This document shows, piece after piece, positions 54,440 to 64,000 of a stretch of 64,000 bases of DNA. Position numbers and translations under genes: made by a program. This DNA comes from Limnobaculum parvum. Lineage in GTDB: Bacteria > Pseudomonadota > Gammaproteobacteria > Enterobacterales > Enterobacteriaceae. Each line of letters starts with the position of its first letter. Within the stretch, counting starts at the first letter, position 1. The stretch covers positions 2,762,001 to 2,826,000 of the forward strand of contig NZ_CP029185.2 of the NCBI RefSeq assembly GCF_003096015.2, given 5' to 3'. The notes beneath the pieces were generated by a model. It was not told where the DNA came from, searched no databases, and saw only the letters and a program-made list of their open reading frames with translations.

Positions 54440-55212
54440 TTTGTCACCCTGATTAAATCTAATGGGTTGACTTAGCCATAAACATGAATAATAAAATCAA
54501 TGAGTTTCTTTCAGATATTTACCATCATGATTATTTGCTTCGTTACATAATGATTTGAGTATGCGATCGCTCAAAAATAAAAAACTCACCCTCTTTTCGT
54601 ATTTTAAAAAATAGTATTGATACAAAAGTTTTAGAACAAACAGTAAACCACCACAGTCATTAATCTTTAATTAAAAAATGGCTAATCATTTTATCCATAT
54701 AAAAAGTCCATATAATAAAATATAAAAATACGATTACCATACTACACAATAATGTCATCAATATAATAATCACACAAATTAAAGAATTTAAAAACCAAGT
54801 GACTCACTCATCATTAAGAAATAATTTATAGCTATTACATATATCTAAAATGCGGCATATAGATTACGTTTCGCATTACAAATCTCTTTATTAAATAGCA
54901 CTACAGTATGATTTTATTGAAATTTCATATCATACCCATGATTAGTTATTTGAATTAATTGAAAGTTTTTAAAACCAACAGAAACATTTAGCAACAAAAA
55001 TAGACCTTGATTTAGAAATCGTTAATACTAGATTGAATATGTAAAAACAACTCATCAAAGGAATCAATAAAACAAAAGAAACTCTAACGAAATTGTCATA
55101 TATATTCTGAATGACATCTTTTATGAAAATAAAAAGTCATTAACTAATTACTGTTACTGCAGTTTCTCAGATTCTGCGCGGATGGGCTTGTCTATTATTT
55201 CGGAGTTTCATT
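54440..55212. promoter_or_regulatory. csgB-csgD divergent control region
   Basis: 773 bases between the divergent curli operons, similar in size to the E. coli region. It is markedly A+T-rich with many A/T runs, as expected for H-NS, IHF and OmpR regulation. No gene is supported. I could not assign individual binding sites or promoters with confidence. The csgD ribosome-binding site is CGGAG. Confidence 0.75.
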
Positions 55213-55860
55213 ATGAATAATGAAGCAAACAGAAGCTTATTGTTGTTAATAACACAGCCATCGTTATTAGCCACAGCACTATTGCATCAATTAAATACAG
55301 CCTTATCCATTAATGTTAAGTTGCAAAATATTCATAAACCTCTCGATGAACCGCCTCCTGAAAAGGTATTGGTTCTTTTTGATTTGATGAGCGTAGACAG
55401 AAAGTTAATTACTTTTTGGCAAGGCGTTCTCAATCAAAATCGCGATCGTATTAAATTACTATTACTGAATACGCCAGAAGACTATCACTTTGAAGAAATT
55501 GAAAAATGGCCACAAATTAGTGCTGTTTTTTATCTTTCTGCCGATCAGGAAAAGTTAATCGAAGGGATCAATAGCGTCATTTGTGGCGAATATTATTTTT
55601 CTCAGCGATTAGCCAGTCATCTGCTTAATCAGTCACGATTCTACCATTATAACCCCGGAGATAATGCGGCTTACCTGACTCAGCGGGAAAAAGAGATCCT
55701 GCACAAATTGAGTCTGGGTGCATCCAATTTAGAAATCGCCAGATTACTGTTTATTAGTGAAAACACGGTTAAAACTCATCTTTATAACCTGTTCAAAAAG
55801 ATATCCGTGAAAAATCGTACTCAGGCGGCAACCTGGGCTAATGAACATCTTAGGCGCTGA
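55213..55860 (+). CDS. csgD: CsgD, LuxR/FixJ-type biofilm regulator
   Basis: Master activator of curli (csgBAC) and often of cellulose. 215 residues: a degenerate receiver-like N-terminal domain (LVLFDLMSVDRKLITFW) and a C-terminal LuxR helix-turn-helix at about 150-210 (LTQREKEILHKLSLGASNLE, then ENTVKTHLYNLFKKI). First gene of csgDEFG, divergent from csgB. Confidence 0.94.
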   Translation: MNNEANRSLLLLITQPSLLATALLHQLNTALSINVKLQNIHKPLDEPPPEKVLVLFDLMSVDRKLITFWQGVLNQNRDRIKLLLLNTPEDYHFEEIEKWPQISAVFYLSADQEKLIEGINSVICGEYYFSQRLASHLLNQSRFYHYNPGDNAAYLTQREKEILHKLSLGASNLEIARLLFISENTVKTHLYNLFKKISVKNRTQAATWANEHLRR

Positions 55861-55863
55861 ATC

Positions 55864-56253
55864 ATGAACGGTTATCTGTATGCTGCTGTCATTTCACTAT
55901 TTCTAACTTTTAGCCATGTTACATGGGCTGTTGAAGTTGAAGTCCCTGGTTTGATTACCGACCACACGGTAACCGCCACCGGACACGACTTTTATCGCGC
56001 CTTTAGTGATAAGTGGGATAAAGATTTTAAAGGAAATATCACCATCAGCGAAAAACCCAGCGCACGTTGGGGTAGCTGGATAACCATAAAAATCGATCAG
56101 GATGTATTACATCAAGCATTTCTATTTCCAACCAAACGCGACTTTAATCGCAACGTAGAATTAGCCACGGATAAAGTGGCAGAAAAGCTGGCCAGAAGAC
56201 AGGTAGACCAAAGCCTTCTGAATACCGGTGACTTAACCCGTGATGAGTTTTAA
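55864..56253 (+). CDS. csgE: CsgE, curli secretion specificity factor
   Basis: Periplasmic adaptor that caps the CsgG pore and selects CsgA. 129 residues with a signal peptide of about 22 (ending VTWA) and conserved [19 protein letters not shown] and [13 protein letters not shown]. Starts 3 bases after the csgD stop. Confidence 0.94.
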   Translation: MNGYLYAAVISLFLTFSHVTWAVEVEVPGLITDHTVTATGHDFYRAFSDKWDKDFKGNITISEKPSARWGSWITIKIDQDVLHQAFLFPTKRDFNRNVELATDKVAEKLARRQVDQSLLNTGDLTRDEF

Positions 56254-56263
56254 GGAGAGTGTT

Positions 56264-56674
56264 ATGCGTATCAAAAACATGGTTCTATCTTTGCTTCTGT
56301 TCTCGCCCCTCTCTTGGGGAGGAAACATGGTATTTCAGTTCGTTAACCCTAACTTTGGTGGTAACCCAAATAATGGCTCTTATCTGTTATCTGAAGCCAA
56401 TGCACAAAACTCTTATAAAGATCCCGATGGATATGACTTTGAATCGTCTACACCCACTGCGCTGGATAATTTTACTTCGGCCATTCAATCCCAACTTTTG
56501 GGTAGTCTGATGGGTAATATTAATCAGGGAAAACCAGGCCGGCTGGTGACAAAAGATTTTATTGTTGATGTCACTAACACCGATGGTCGCTTGACGATGA
56601 ATGTTCTCGATCGTGCCAGTGGTAAAAGCTCAACCATTGAAGTTGATGGTTTGACCAGTATCAGCGCTAACTAA
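56264..56674 (+). CDS. csgF: CsgF, curli assembly factor
   Basis: Binds the outer face of CsgG and helps place CsgB. The start at 56264 ([13 protein letters not shown]) follows AAGGAGAG and gives 136 residues; the longer frame overlaps csgE without a site. Signal peptide ends SWG, followed by the pore-binding region [19 protein letters not shown] and QNSYKDP. Confidence 0.94.
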   Translation: MRIKNMVLSLLLFSPLSWGGNMVFQFVNPNFGGNPNNGSYLLSEANAQNSYKDPDGYDFESSTPTALDNFTSAIQSQLLGSLMGNINQGKPGRLVTKDFIVDVTNTDGRLTMNVLDRASGKSSTIEVDGLTSISAN

Positions 56675-56690
56675 GACAAGGTAACGACCT

Positions 56691-57521
56691 ATGCGCCATC
56701 TTTTATTAATTGCCAGCCTGTTTCTACTAAATGGTTGTCTGACTGCTCCTCCAAAGCAAGCGGCTGAACCAACACTATTGCCGCGCAGTCAAAGTTATCA
56801 GGACTTAGTGCAATTACCGACGCCAAAAGGCAAAATTTTTGTCTCGGTATATAACATCCAGGACGAAACGGGTCAGTTTAAACCTTATCCTGCCAGTAAC
56901 TTCTCTACCTCGGTGCCACAGAGTGCGACGGCCATGCTGATATCTGCATTGAAGGACTCCAACTGGTTTATCCCACTGGAGCGGCAAGGCCTGCAAAACC
57001 TGTTAAATGAACGAAAAATTATTCGGGCCGCTCAAGAGAATGGTAAAGCAGCTGTTAATAATACGCAGCCACTTTCCTCTCTGGTGGCAGCAAACGTACT
57101 CATCGAAGGCTCCATTATCGGCTACGAAAGCAACGTAAAATCAGGGGGTATTGGTGCGCGCTATTTTGGTATCGGGGGCAGTACGCAATATCAACTCGAT
57201 CAGATTGCCGTTAATTTACGGGTAGTCAATGTGAGCACGGGAGAAATCCTCTCATCGGTGAATACCAGTAAAACGATTCTTTCTTATGAAGTTCAGGCAG
57301 GTGTATTCCGCTTTATTGATTATCAGCGCTTGCTGGAAGGTGAAGTAGGTTATACCTCTAATGAACCCGTAATGATGTGCTTGATGTCAGCCATTGAGAC
57401 GGGTGTTATTTACCTGATTAACGATGGTATATCTCGTAACCTATGGCAACTGCAAAACCCACAAGAGATTAATACGCCAGTTTTCCAGCGCTATAAAAAT
57501 CTTAAAGTTCCGGTCGCCTGA
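56691..57521 (+). CDS. csgG: CsgG, curli outer-membrane secretion channel
   Basis: Lipoprotein that forms the nonameric curlin export pore. 276 residues: lipobox LNGC with Cys16, then QSYQDLVQLPTPKGKIFVSVYNIQDETGQFKPYP, and GIGARYFGIGGSTQYQLDQI in a membrane-spanning hairpin. One residue shorter than E. coli CsgG. Last gene of csgDEFG. Confidence 0.96.
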   Translation: MRHLLLIASLFLLNGCLTAPPKQAAEPTLLPRSQSYQDLVQLPTPKGKIFVSVYNIQDETGQFKPYPASNFSTSVPQSATAMLISALKDSNWFIPLERQGLQNLLNERKIIRAAQENGKAAVNNTQPLSSLVAANVLIEGSIIGYESNVKSGGIGARYFGIGGSTQYQLDQIAVNLRVVNVSTGEILSSVNTSKTILSYEVQAGVFRFIDYQRLLEGEVGYTSNEPVMMCLMSAIETGVIYLINDGISRNLWQLQNPQEINTPVFQRYKNLKVPVA

Positions 57522-57538
57522 TAACAGATGATTTCGAT

Positions 57539-57569
57539 ATAGGGGTTCTACCTACAGGTGAACCCCTAT
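57539..57569. terminator. Terminator between csgG and nhaA (convergent)
   Basis: 10-bp arms ATAGGGGTTC / GAACCCCTAT with an 11-base centre, 18 bases after csgG and 7 bases beyond the convergent nhaA stop. Could serve both genes. Confidence 0.8.
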
Positions 57570-57575
57570 TCTTTG

Positions 57576-58760
57576 CTACTTTAGAACACTTTTTGGCGAT
57601 AACTTAGCTAATGAGAGCTTCAGCAGGAAGTACCCCAATACGGCAGCGGCCGTTGAACCAATCAAAATACCTAAGCGCGAATAGGTAATATATTCAGCGG
57701 ATAATCCTTCAAATGCCAGAGAAGAGATAAAAATCGACATGGTAAAGCCAATACCACACAGTACAGAAACAGAGCAAATGTGTTTTAGTTGGATAGATTC
57801 TGGCATCTTGACCAAACCGGTTTTTAACGCAACCCAGCAAAAACCAAAGATCCCCAACGGCTTACCTACCACCAAACCTAGCATAATCCCCAATGGCAAA
57901 ATACCGGTCAGGGAATTCAGCGTAACCCCCGCCAAAGTAACGCCGGCATTGGCAAAAGCAAACAACGGTAAAATAAAGTAGGTCACCCAAGGATGTAACT
58001 GATGAATCAAACTATCCAGCGGCTTACTACCTTCAGTGCCATTTAGTGGGATAAAAAATCCAGTAATAACCCCTGCCAATGTGGCATGTACACCAGACTT
58101 AAGCATAAAGACCCAGAGTATTGCGCCCACAATAATGTAAGCCAATTTGTTGCCTACGCCACGCCAGTTCATCACCGCCATCGTGGCAATTGTCACGGCA
58201 GCTCCCGCCAAGGCAACCATTGACAGCGCTTTGGTATAAAACAGGGCAATAATGATAATCGCCCCCAGATCGTCAATAATGGCTAACGCCATTAAAAAAG
58301 CTTTCAAACTGGTTGGTACTCGGCTTCCTAACAATGCCATGACACCAAGTGCAAAAGCGATATCGGTTGCCGCCGGAATGGCCCAGCCGGTACGGGTTAC
58401 CGCATCATCCATATTAAATATTAGATAAACCAACGCGGGTAGAATCATCCCTCCGACTGCCGCTACCACCGGAAACATCGCCTGATCTCTTCCCTTCAGC
58501 GATCCTTCTATCAACTCTTTTTTAACTTCCAGCCCAATCACCAGAAAGAAGATGGCCATCAAACCATCATTAATCCAGTGAGCCAGAGAGTTGCTTAAAT
58601 CCAATGCGGCAATCTTGATTACTACGGGTAAATGTAAAAAGCCTTCATAGGCTGCCTGCAAAGATGAGTTAGCCATAATCATGGCGATTAATGCTGCAAT
58701 AATCAGTAAAATACCACCAGATGCTTCTAATTTTAGAAACTGGCGCAAATAGCGAGTCAT
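57576..58760 (-). CDS. nhaA: NhaA, Na+/H+ antiporter
   Basis: Electrogenic 2H+/Na+ antiporter of the inner membrane for pH and sodium balance. The start at 58760 ([20 protein letters not shown]) gives 394 residues, with GGAG upstream; the longer frame to 58793 lacks support. Twelve helices expected; ion-binding Asp pair in [20 protein letters not shown] near residue 160, and [16 protein letters not shown] before it. The regulator gene nhaR, next to nhaA in E. coli, is absent here. Confidence 0.96.
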   Translation of the reverse strand: MTRYLRQFLKLEASGGILLIIAALIAMIMANSSLQAAYEGFLHLPVVIKIAALDLSNSLAHWINDGLMAIFFLVIGLEVKKELIEGSLKGRDQAMFPVVAAVGGMILPALVYLIFNMDDAVTRTGWAIPAATDIAFALGVMALLGSRVPTSLKAFLMALAIIDDLGAIIIIALFYTKALSMVALAGAAVTIATMAVMNWRGVGNKLAYIIVGAILWVFMLKSGVHATLAGVITGFFIPLNGTEGSKPLDSLIHQLHPWVTYFILPLFAFANAGVTLAGVTLNSLTGILPLGIMLGLVVGKPLGIFGFCWVALKTGLVKMPESIQLKHICSVSVLCGIGFTMSIFISSLAFEGLSAEYITYSRLGILIGSTAAAVLGYFLLKLSLAKLSPKSVLK

Positions 58761-59057
58761 GATAAGAGCGGCTCCTTTAATACCTGATGACAAGATACCA
58801 TATGTTATTATTCAATTAGGCATAATCGGATAGTACTATAAAACTTCACCTATCACCTTAAAATTAGACTAAGAATCTATAATTTTACAAAAAGTAGTCT
58901 TTAATGATACTTAAACCCTAAGTTACTTATCATTGAAAAATTAAAATATTTTTATTAATCATGACATAACGTTGATAATCATTCAAAATACAGCACTTAA
59001 AATTTAGTAAGCATTAAGCAGAAAAAGCAGCCTGTTATTCTTTTTAGTTCAGACAAA
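58761..59057. other. Gene-free AT-rich stretch upstream of nhaA
   Basis: About 300 bases of A+T-rich sequence without reading frames; expected to hold the nhaA promoter, which I could not fix. Confidence 0.4.
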
Positions 59058-59088
59058 AAAAATCCTCGATCATCGATCGAGGATTTTT
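59058..59088 (-). terminator. Terminator of dnaKJ
   Basis: 13-bp stem with core ATCCTCGAT / ATCGAGGAT and A/T ends, 5-base loop, then TTTTT on the minus strand. 26 bases after the dnaJ stop. Confidence 0.9.
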
Positions 59089-59113
59089 CTCTTGGCAATA
59101 AGATGCTAAATAA

Positions 59114-60241
59114 TTAGCTAGTCAAATCATCAAAAAACTTCTTCACGCCATCAAGAAATGACTTAGAGCGAGGGCTATTTTTAGCACCTTTTTCGCCACC
59201 TAAAGACTCTTCAAGCTCACGTAATAGCTGTTTCTGCTTTTCATTAAGCTTAACAGGAGTTTCAACCACAACCCGGCACAGCAGGTCGCCCTGGCTTCCG
59301 CCGCGAACCGACTTCACACCCTTTCCGCGCATGCGGAACAGCTTACCCGTTTGAGTTTCTTCCGGAACCTTTAGATTGACCCGCCCGTCTAGCGTAGGGA
59401 CTTCAATTTCACCACCTAAAGCCGCCATTGCGAAGTTAATCGGCACTTCACAATAAAGGTTATTACCATCGCGTTCAAAGATAGGATGCTGTTTCACCTG
59501 AACCTGAACGTATAAATCACCAGACTGTGCACCATTCTCTCCGGCTTCGCCTTCGCCAGACAAGCGGATGCGGTCACCGGTATCAACACCCGCAGGGATC
59601 TTAACCGACAGCGTTTTGGTCTTCTCTACACGGCCCTGACCATGACACTTATTGCATGGATCTTTAATAATCTTACCGCGACCATGACAGGTTGGGCAGG
59701 TTTGCTGTACGGCAAAGAAACCCTGACGCATTTGAACCTGACCAGCACCATGACAGGTAGAACAGGTGATTGAGCTGGTACCCACTTTCGCACCGCTGCC
59801 GTGGCAAACGTCACACTCAGCCAGTGTTGGAATACGGATCTCTTTAGCCACACCGCGAACCGCTTCTTCCAGCGTTAGCGTCATGGTGTATTGCAGATCA
59901 GAACCCCGACTTGCACGTTGACGACGACCACCAAAGATATCGCCAAATACATCACCAAAGATATCGTTAAAATCACCGCCGCCGCTGAAGCCACCGCCAC
60001 CACCCATGCCGCCTTGTTCAAAAGCAGCATGACCATACTGATCGTAAGCTGCTTTCTTTTGTGCATCGGTCAGCACTTCATAAGCTTCTTTAATCTCTTT
60101 GAATTTCTCTTCAGATTCTTTATCACCCTGGTTTCTATCCGGGTGATGTTTCATCGCTAAACGTTTATAGGCCTTCTTAATTTCACGCTCATCTGCGTCA
60201 CGGCCTACGCCTAGGATTTCGTAATAGTCTTTCTTCGCCAT
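59114..60241 (-). CDS. dnaJ: DnaJ, Hsp40 co-chaperone
   Basis: Delivers unfolded substrates to DnaK and stimulates its ATPase. 375 residues: J domain with HHPDRN near residue 33, Gly/Phe-rich region ([20 protein letters not shown]), four CxxCxGxG zinc repeats ([32 protein letters not shown]) and the C-terminal substrate domains. Downstream of dnaK in the same operon. Confidence 0.98.
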   Translation of the reverse strand: MAKKDYYEILGVGRDADEREIKKAYKRLAMKHHPDRNQGDKESEEKFKEIKEAYEVLTDAQKKAAYDQYGHAAFEQGGMGGGGGFSGGGDFNDIFGDVFGDIFGGRRQRASRGSDLQYTMTLTLEEAVRGVAKEIRIPTLAECDVCHGSGAKVGTSSITCSTCHGAGQVQMRQGFFAVQQTCPTCHGRGKIIKDPCNKCHGQGRVEKTKTLSVKIPAGVDTGDRIRLSGEGEAGENGAQSGDLYVQVQVKQHPIFERDGNNLYCEVPINFAMAALGGEIEVPTLDGRVNLKVPEETQTGKLFRMRGKGVKSVRGGSQGDLLCRVVVETPVKLNEKQKQLLRELEESLGGEKGAKNSPRSKSFLDGVKKFFDDLTS

Positions 60242-60357
60242 CGGTGGACTTTACCCTATATATGCGTACACGGGCGTAGAGTTACCTCAACGCCCGTGCC
60301 AAGTTCCGTTAACAATACCACAATTTCAGCATCATTACCGTGCCCGCTTAAGGGCGA

Positions 60358-62268
60358 TTACTTCTTGTCTTTAACTTCTTCGAACTCAGCGTCAACGGCG
60401 TCGTCATCTTTACTTGGCGCGCTTTGTGCGCCTTCTGATGCGGTTTCAGCATGTTGCTGTTGAGCCATTTCCATCAGTTTACCGGATACTTCAACCAAAG
60501 CCTGAATCTTCGCTTCAATATCCGCTTTATCTTCACCTTTCAGTGAAGTTTCCAGCGCACTTAACGCAGCTTCAATTGCGGTTTTGTCATCCGTTGGTAG
60601 TTTGTCGCCAGCTTCTGTAATTTGCTTACGGGTACTGTGCAACAGGTGGTCACCCTGATTACGGGTTTGAACCAGCTCTTCGAACTTACGGTCGGCATCG
60701 GCGTTGGCTTCTGCTTCACGAACCATTTTTTGGATCTCTTCTTCGTTCAAACCAGAAGAGGCCTTAATGGTAATGTTTTGCTCACGACCGCTGTTTTTAT
60801 CTTTCGCCGATACGTGCAGAATACCGTCAGCATCGATGTCAAACGTTACTTCGATTTGCGGCATACCGCGTGGTGCTGCCTGAATTCCGTCCAGATTAAA
60901 CTGACCCAGAGATTTGTTATCTGCCGCACGCTTACGCTCACCTTGAATAACATGGATAGTTACCGCAGACTGATTGTCTTCAGCCGTCGAGAACACCTGA
61001 CTGTGTTTAGTCGGGATCGTCGTATTCTTGGCAATCAGCGAAGTCATCACGCCGCCCATGGTTTCAATACCTAGAGACAGAGGCGTTACGTCTAACAGCA
61101 ATACGTCAGTAACATCACCCGCTAACACACCGCCCTGCACCGCAGCACCAATAGCGACTGCTTCGTCCGGGTTAACGTCTTTACGCGGCTCTTTACCGAA
61201 GAAATCAGAGACTTTCTTCTGTACTAAAGGCATGCGGATTTGACCACCGACCAGAATAACATCGTCGATTTCATTGACTGATAGGCCAGCATCCTGTAAT
61301 GCGACTTTTAACGGCTCTAAAGAGCGGTTAACTAAATCTTCAACCAGCGACTCAAGTTTTGCACGAGTCACTTTAATATTCATATGCTTAGGACCGGTTG
61401 CATCTGCAGTAATGTACGGCAGGTTCACATCCGTTTGCTGAGCAGAGGAGAGTTCAATTTTCGCTTTTTCTGCTGCTTCTTTCAGGCGTTGCATCGCCAG
61501 CGGGTCATTGCGTAAATCAAAACCCTGCTCTTTCTTGAACTCATCAACCAGATAGTTGATCAGACGATTATCGAAGTCTTCACCACCTAGGTGAGTATCA
61601 CCGTTAGTTGCCAGTACTTCGAAAGTTTTCTCGCCGTCAACTTCGTCAATTTCAATAATAGAGATATCGAATGTACCACCACCTAAGTCATACACGGCGA
61701 TAGTACGGTTACCTATCTCTTTATCCATACCGTAAGCCAGTGCAGCAGCGGTTGGTTCGTTGATGATACGTTTTACATCTAAACCCGCGATACGACCGGC
61801 ATCTTTGGTTGCCTGACGTTGAGAATCGTTAAAGTATGCCGGAACTGTAATTACCGCTTCGGTTACTGGCTCACCTAAAAAGTCTTCTGCCGTTTTCTTC
61901 ATTTTTTTCAAAACTTCAGCAGAGATCTGAGGTGGCGCGATTTTTTGACTTTTTACTTCAACCCATGCATCGCCGTTATCTGCCCCAATAATTTTAAAAG
62001 GCATAATGTCACGGTCGCGCTGAACTTCTTCATCACCAAAACGACGACCAATCAGACGTTTAATTGCGAAAAGTGTATTTTGTGGGTTGGTCACCGCCTG
62101 ACGTTTAGCAGGCTGACCAACCAGAATTTCGCCGTCTTGGGTATACGCGATAATTGACGGAGTTGTACGATCCCCTTCCGCGTTCTCAATTACGCGAACC
62201 TGTGTGCCGTCCATTACAGCAACACATGAGTTCGTTGTACCCAAGTCAATACCAATAATTTTACCCAT
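60358..62268 (-). CDS. dnaK: DnaK, Hsp70 chaperone
   Basis: Main cytoplasmic Hsp70. 636 residues: ATPase domain starting [18 protein letters not shown], the phosphate-2 region [13 protein letters not shown], interdomain linker in [18 protein letters not shown], substrate domain, lid and C-terminal acidic tail ending EFEEVKDKK. One residue differs from the usual GGQTRMP (here GGQIRMP). Followed by dnaJ after 116 bases. Confidence 0.98.
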   Translation of the reverse strand: MGKIIGIDLGTTNSCVAVMDGTQVRVIENAEGDRTTPSIIAYTQDGEILVGQPAKRQAVTNPQNTLFAIKRLIGRRFGDEEVQRDRDIMPFKIIGADNGDAWVEVKSQKIAPPQISAEVLKKMKKTAEDFLGEPVTEAVITVPAYFNDSQRQATKDAGRIAGLDVKRIINEPTAAALAYGMDKEIGNRTIAVYDLGGGTFDISIIEIDEVDGEKTFEVLATNGDTHLGGEDFDNRLINYLVDEFKKEQGFDLRNDPLAMQRLKEAAEKAKIELSSAQQTDVNLPYITADATGPKHMNIKVTRAKLESLVEDLVNRSLEPLKVALQDAGLSVNEIDDVILVGGQIRMPLVQKKVSDFFGKEPRKDVNPDEAVAIGAAVQGGVLAGDVTDVLLLDVTPLSLGIETMGGVMTSLIAKNTTIPTKHSQVFSTAEDNQSAVTIHVIQGERKRAADNKSLGQFNLDGIQAAPRGMPQIEVTFDIDADGILHVSAKDKNSGREQNITIKASSGLNEEEIQKMVREAEANADADRKFEELVQTRNQGDHLLHSTRKQITEAGDKLPTDDKTAIEAALSALETSLKGEDKADIEAKIQALVEVSGKLMEMAQQQHAETASEGAQSAPSKDDDAVDAEFEEVKDKK

Positions 62269-62313
62269 TACATGTTCTCCACTTAAAAACTATATTCGTT
62301 CACATACTCACCT

Positions 62314-62340
62314 ATATGGGGGTGTAAAATGACTTTTCAA
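62314..62340 (-). promoter_or_regulatory. Heat-shock (sigma32) promoter P2 of dnaK
   Basis: Minus strand TTGAAA (62340-62335), 13-base spacer, CCCCATAT (62321-62314). Fits the sigma32 consensus and resembles E. coli dnaK P2. Confidence 0.8.
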
Positions 62341-62389
62341 CTGCCAATAAAAGTCTTACATCCATAGGCTTGCTTCACCGTTGTTCATA

Positions 62390-62417
62390 AGATGGGGGCG
62401 ACAAATCTGGCATCAAG
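62390..62417 (-). promoter_or_regulatory. Heat-shock (sigma32) promoter P1 of dnaK
   Basis: Minus strand CTTGATG (62417-62411), 13-base spacer, CCCCATCT (62397-62390). Nearly the same as E. coli dnaK P1. The rest of 62418-62605 holds no gene and should carry the satP promoter. Confidence 0.85.
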
Positions 62418-62605
62418 GGGGGCAAATAAAAAAAATTTCGCATTAATCCTGATCAAAACCATTGTTTCGTGACTCAGGCCTCATTATTATGCGCGCTCAC
62501 GTGTAATACGCGGTGTTATTTACCCGTGGTCGTTGTTAGTTAATTCCGCCTCTATGCGGATAAAAATCCACTTATTAAATCAGCATTCGTGAGTACAGAG
62601 GAAAT

Positions 62606-63178
62606 ATGCACTCGAATAAATTAGCAAACCCAGGTCCACTAGGATTGATGGGATTTGGGATGACCACTATCCTATTAAATATCCATAACGCCGGATTCTT
62701 CCCGGTAACCACAGCCATTGTTGCTATGGGTATTTTTTATGGTGGTATGGCACAGGTTATTGCCGGTATTTTAGAGTTCAAAAAAGGTAATACTTTCGGC
62801 GTTACCGCATTTACCTCTTATGGTTTCTTCTGGATGACCTTAGTCGGTATCTGGTTGATGCCGGAAGTAGGACATGCTCATGCTACCGATGGTACCTTCC
62901 TTGGTATCTATTTAGCATTATGGGGCATCTTCACCCTATTTATGTTCTGCGGTACCTTGCGCGCTAACCGTGGCTTACAGTTTGTCTTTGCCAGCCTGAC
63001 GGTACTGTTCTTTATGTTATCTATCGGCAATATTACCGCAAATACAGGCCTGCTGAACGTTGCGGGTTATGTTGGTATCGTTTGTGGTGCCAGCGCAATT
63101 TATTTGGCAATGGCGGAAGTCCTGAACGAACAGTATGGTCGCACCGTTCTGCCAATTGGTGAACGTAAAGCAGGTTAA
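62606..63178 (+). CDS. satP: SatP (YaaH), acetate/succinate:proton symporter
   Basis: Inner-membrane transporter of the GPR1/FUN34/YaaH family. 190 residues, six hydrophobic helices, family signature NPGPLGLMGFGMTTILLN at 8-25, ending EVLNEQYGRTVLPIGE as in E. coli. GAGGAAAT precedes the ATG. Divergent from dnaK. Confidence 0.95.
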   Translation: MHSNKLANPGPLGLMGFGMTTILLNIHNAGFFPVTTAIVAMGIFYGGMAQVIAGILEFKKGNTFGVTAFTSYGFFWMTLVGIWLMPEVGHAHATDGTFLGIYLALWGIFTLFMFCGTLRANRGLQFVFASLTVLFFMLSIGNITANTGLLNVAGYVGIVCGASAIYLAMAEVLNEQYGRTVLPIGERKAG

Positions 63179-63200
63179 TCTCTGTTTTATTTATCACCCA

Positions 63201-63226
63201 AAAACGCCTGCTGATGCAGGCGTTTT
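63201..63226 (+). terminator. Terminator of satP
   Basis: 11-bp arms AAAACGCCTGC / GCAGGCGTTTT with loop TGAT, 22 bases after the stop. Confidence 0.88.
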
Positions 63227-63307
63227 CATTTAATTTGGGGGAGATTAAGACAATGCCTTACAAACGAATGAACAAACTAAATCCATTAAATGTATTTAAT
63301 AACAAAT

Positions 63308-63343
63308 GTTAAAAGCCACCCGTACATACAGATGGCTTTTAAC
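63308..63343 (-). terminator. Terminator of the MFS transporter gene
   Basis: 11-bp arms GTTAAAAGCCA / TGGCTTTTAAC, 14-base centre, 20 bases after the MFS stop on the minus strand. Confidence 0.7.
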
Positions 63344-63362
63344 TGGTGCGATGAATTTGAGC

Positions 63363-64000
63363 TTATGACGCCGTCACCGATGCCTTCTCTAACTCCGAAT
63401 CACTGTGTTCCACAATGCTATCCGTCGCTCTCAGATCGTTACGTAGATAGATCCCCAACAATATTCCCATCACCGATAGTGCCAAAACATAATATGCCGG
63501 AGCCATTGGTGTGAATTTCATCAGATAAGTTACACATATCGGCGTCAAGCCGCCAAAAATGGCGTAAGAAACATTATAAGAGAAAGAGATGCCAGAGAAG
63601 CGTACCTCTGCTGGAAATGCTCGCACCATAACATAAGGAACAGCACCCACCACTCCCACACATAACCCAGCGATGCTGTAAGTCATAAACAGCAGGTCAA
63701 CATTGGTTGCCGAGTGGTAAAATGTCCAACTGGCAACAGCCAGCAACGAACCGCCACCGATAAAAGTTTTACTGGCACCAAAACGGTCAACAGCCATACC
63801 CGCGATGATACAACCCACGCACAATGAGATAATCGCCATACTGTTTGCTTTCAGCGCAATAACTCGCTCAATACCAAATTGAGTTTGCAGATAGTTTGGC
63901 GTCATCAGAATAACCACAACAATACCGGCAGAGAGTAACCAGGTCAGTAACATAGACACGGTGACCGCTTTGGTGTGATTCACCACCACTGATTTTAACG
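63363..64000 (-). CDS. MFS transporter, metabolite:H+ symporter-like (5' end cut by window)
   Basis: C-terminal half of a major facilitator protein. The frame remains open to the right edge (codons for LKSVVVNHTK continue past any internal GTG), so the start lies outside. About six membrane helices are visible, with MAVDRFGASKTFIGGG as the MFS loop motif between helices 8 and 9 and VRAFPAEVRFSGISFSYNVSYAIFGG in the style of the ProP/KgtP/CitA group. Substrate not recognisable. Convergent with satP. Confidence 0.85.
   Translation of the reverse strand, partial: LKSVVVNHTKAVTVSMLLTWLLSAGIVVVILMTPNYLQTQFGIERVIALKANSMAIISLCVGCIIAGMAVDRFGASKTFIGGGSLLAVASWTFYHSATNVDLLFMTYSIAGLCVGVVGAVPYVMVRAFPAEVRFSGISFSYNVSYAIFGGLTPICVTYLMKFTPMAPAYYVLALSVMGILLGIYLRNDLRATDSIVEHSDSELEKASVTAS

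Overview
The window is a chromosomal segment of a gamma-proteobacterium of the order Enterobacterales. The evidence is near full-length protein similarity to Escherichia coli for almost every core gene, and a gene order that runs like the E. coli 0-2 minute region read backwards (murE-ftsI-ftsL-rsmH-mraZ-cra-ilvH-ilvI ... leuABCD ... thiBPQ-polB-rapA-rluA-djlA-lptD-surA-pdxA-rsmA-apaG-apaH-folA-carBA-dapB-ispH-lspA-ileS-ribF-rpsT-nhaA-dnaJ-dnaK-satP). Sequence divergence, moderate G+C and the gene content between the core blocks argue against Escherichia or Salmonella. A Budviciaceae-type genus (Budvicia, Pragia, Limnobaculum) is my guess, not shown.

Layout. 1-5.1 kb: the start of the division and cell-wall cluster on the minus strand (mraZ, rsmH, ftsL, ftsI, murE cut by the window edge), with the mraZ promoter and a three-box MraZ operator. 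5.6-9.0 kb: cra and ilvIH. 9.4-12.3 kb: a long-chain acyl-CoA synthetase and a cytochrome b562/b561 pair, in the place where E. coli has leuO. 12.4-17.5 kb: leucine operon with promoter, leader peptide, attenuator and leuABCD. 17.8-19.2 kb: accessory insert with an orphan microcin-like precursor and an isonitrile-hydratase-like DJ-1/PfpI protein. 19.3-22.8 kb: TPP riboswitch and thiBPQ. 22.9-31.8 kb: a FrnE-type DsbA oxidoreductase, polB behind a LexA-like box, rapA, rluA, a P-loop kinase and djlA. 31.9-38.8 kb: lptD-surA-pdxA-rsmA-apaG-apaH, with apaH frameshifted in a run of eight G. 38.8-40.6 kb: folA and the yjjP-yjjB exporter pair. 40.77-41.07 kb: a G+C-rich multi-hairpin intergenic element of unknown nature. 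41.1-52.3 kb: carAB with two promoters, tandem ARG boxes and a PurR-like site, then dapB, ispH, lspA, ileS and ribF; fkpB is missing from its usual place. 52.6-57.6 kb: rpsT followed by a complete divergent curli cluster (csgBAC / csgDEFG). 57.6-64 kb: nhaA, dnaKJ with two heat-shock promoters, satP and an MFS transporter cut by the right edge.

Functionally the window is mainly housekeeping: cell-wall synthesis, branched-chain amino acids, thiamine uptake, LPS assembly, ribosome maturation, pyrimidine/arginine and lysine precursors, isoprenoids and protein folding. Accessory genes sit at the junctions between conserved blocks. No rRNA, tRNA, CRISPR array, transposase or phage gene was seen.

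Start sites were moved inward from the longest ORF where a Shine-Dalgarno sequence or family length decided it (mraZ, ilvH, cybC, leuB, leuC, thiP, thiQ, frnE-like, polB, djlA, surA, apaG, yjjB, dapB, lspA, csgF, nhaA). Family comparisons are from memory; no database search was run.
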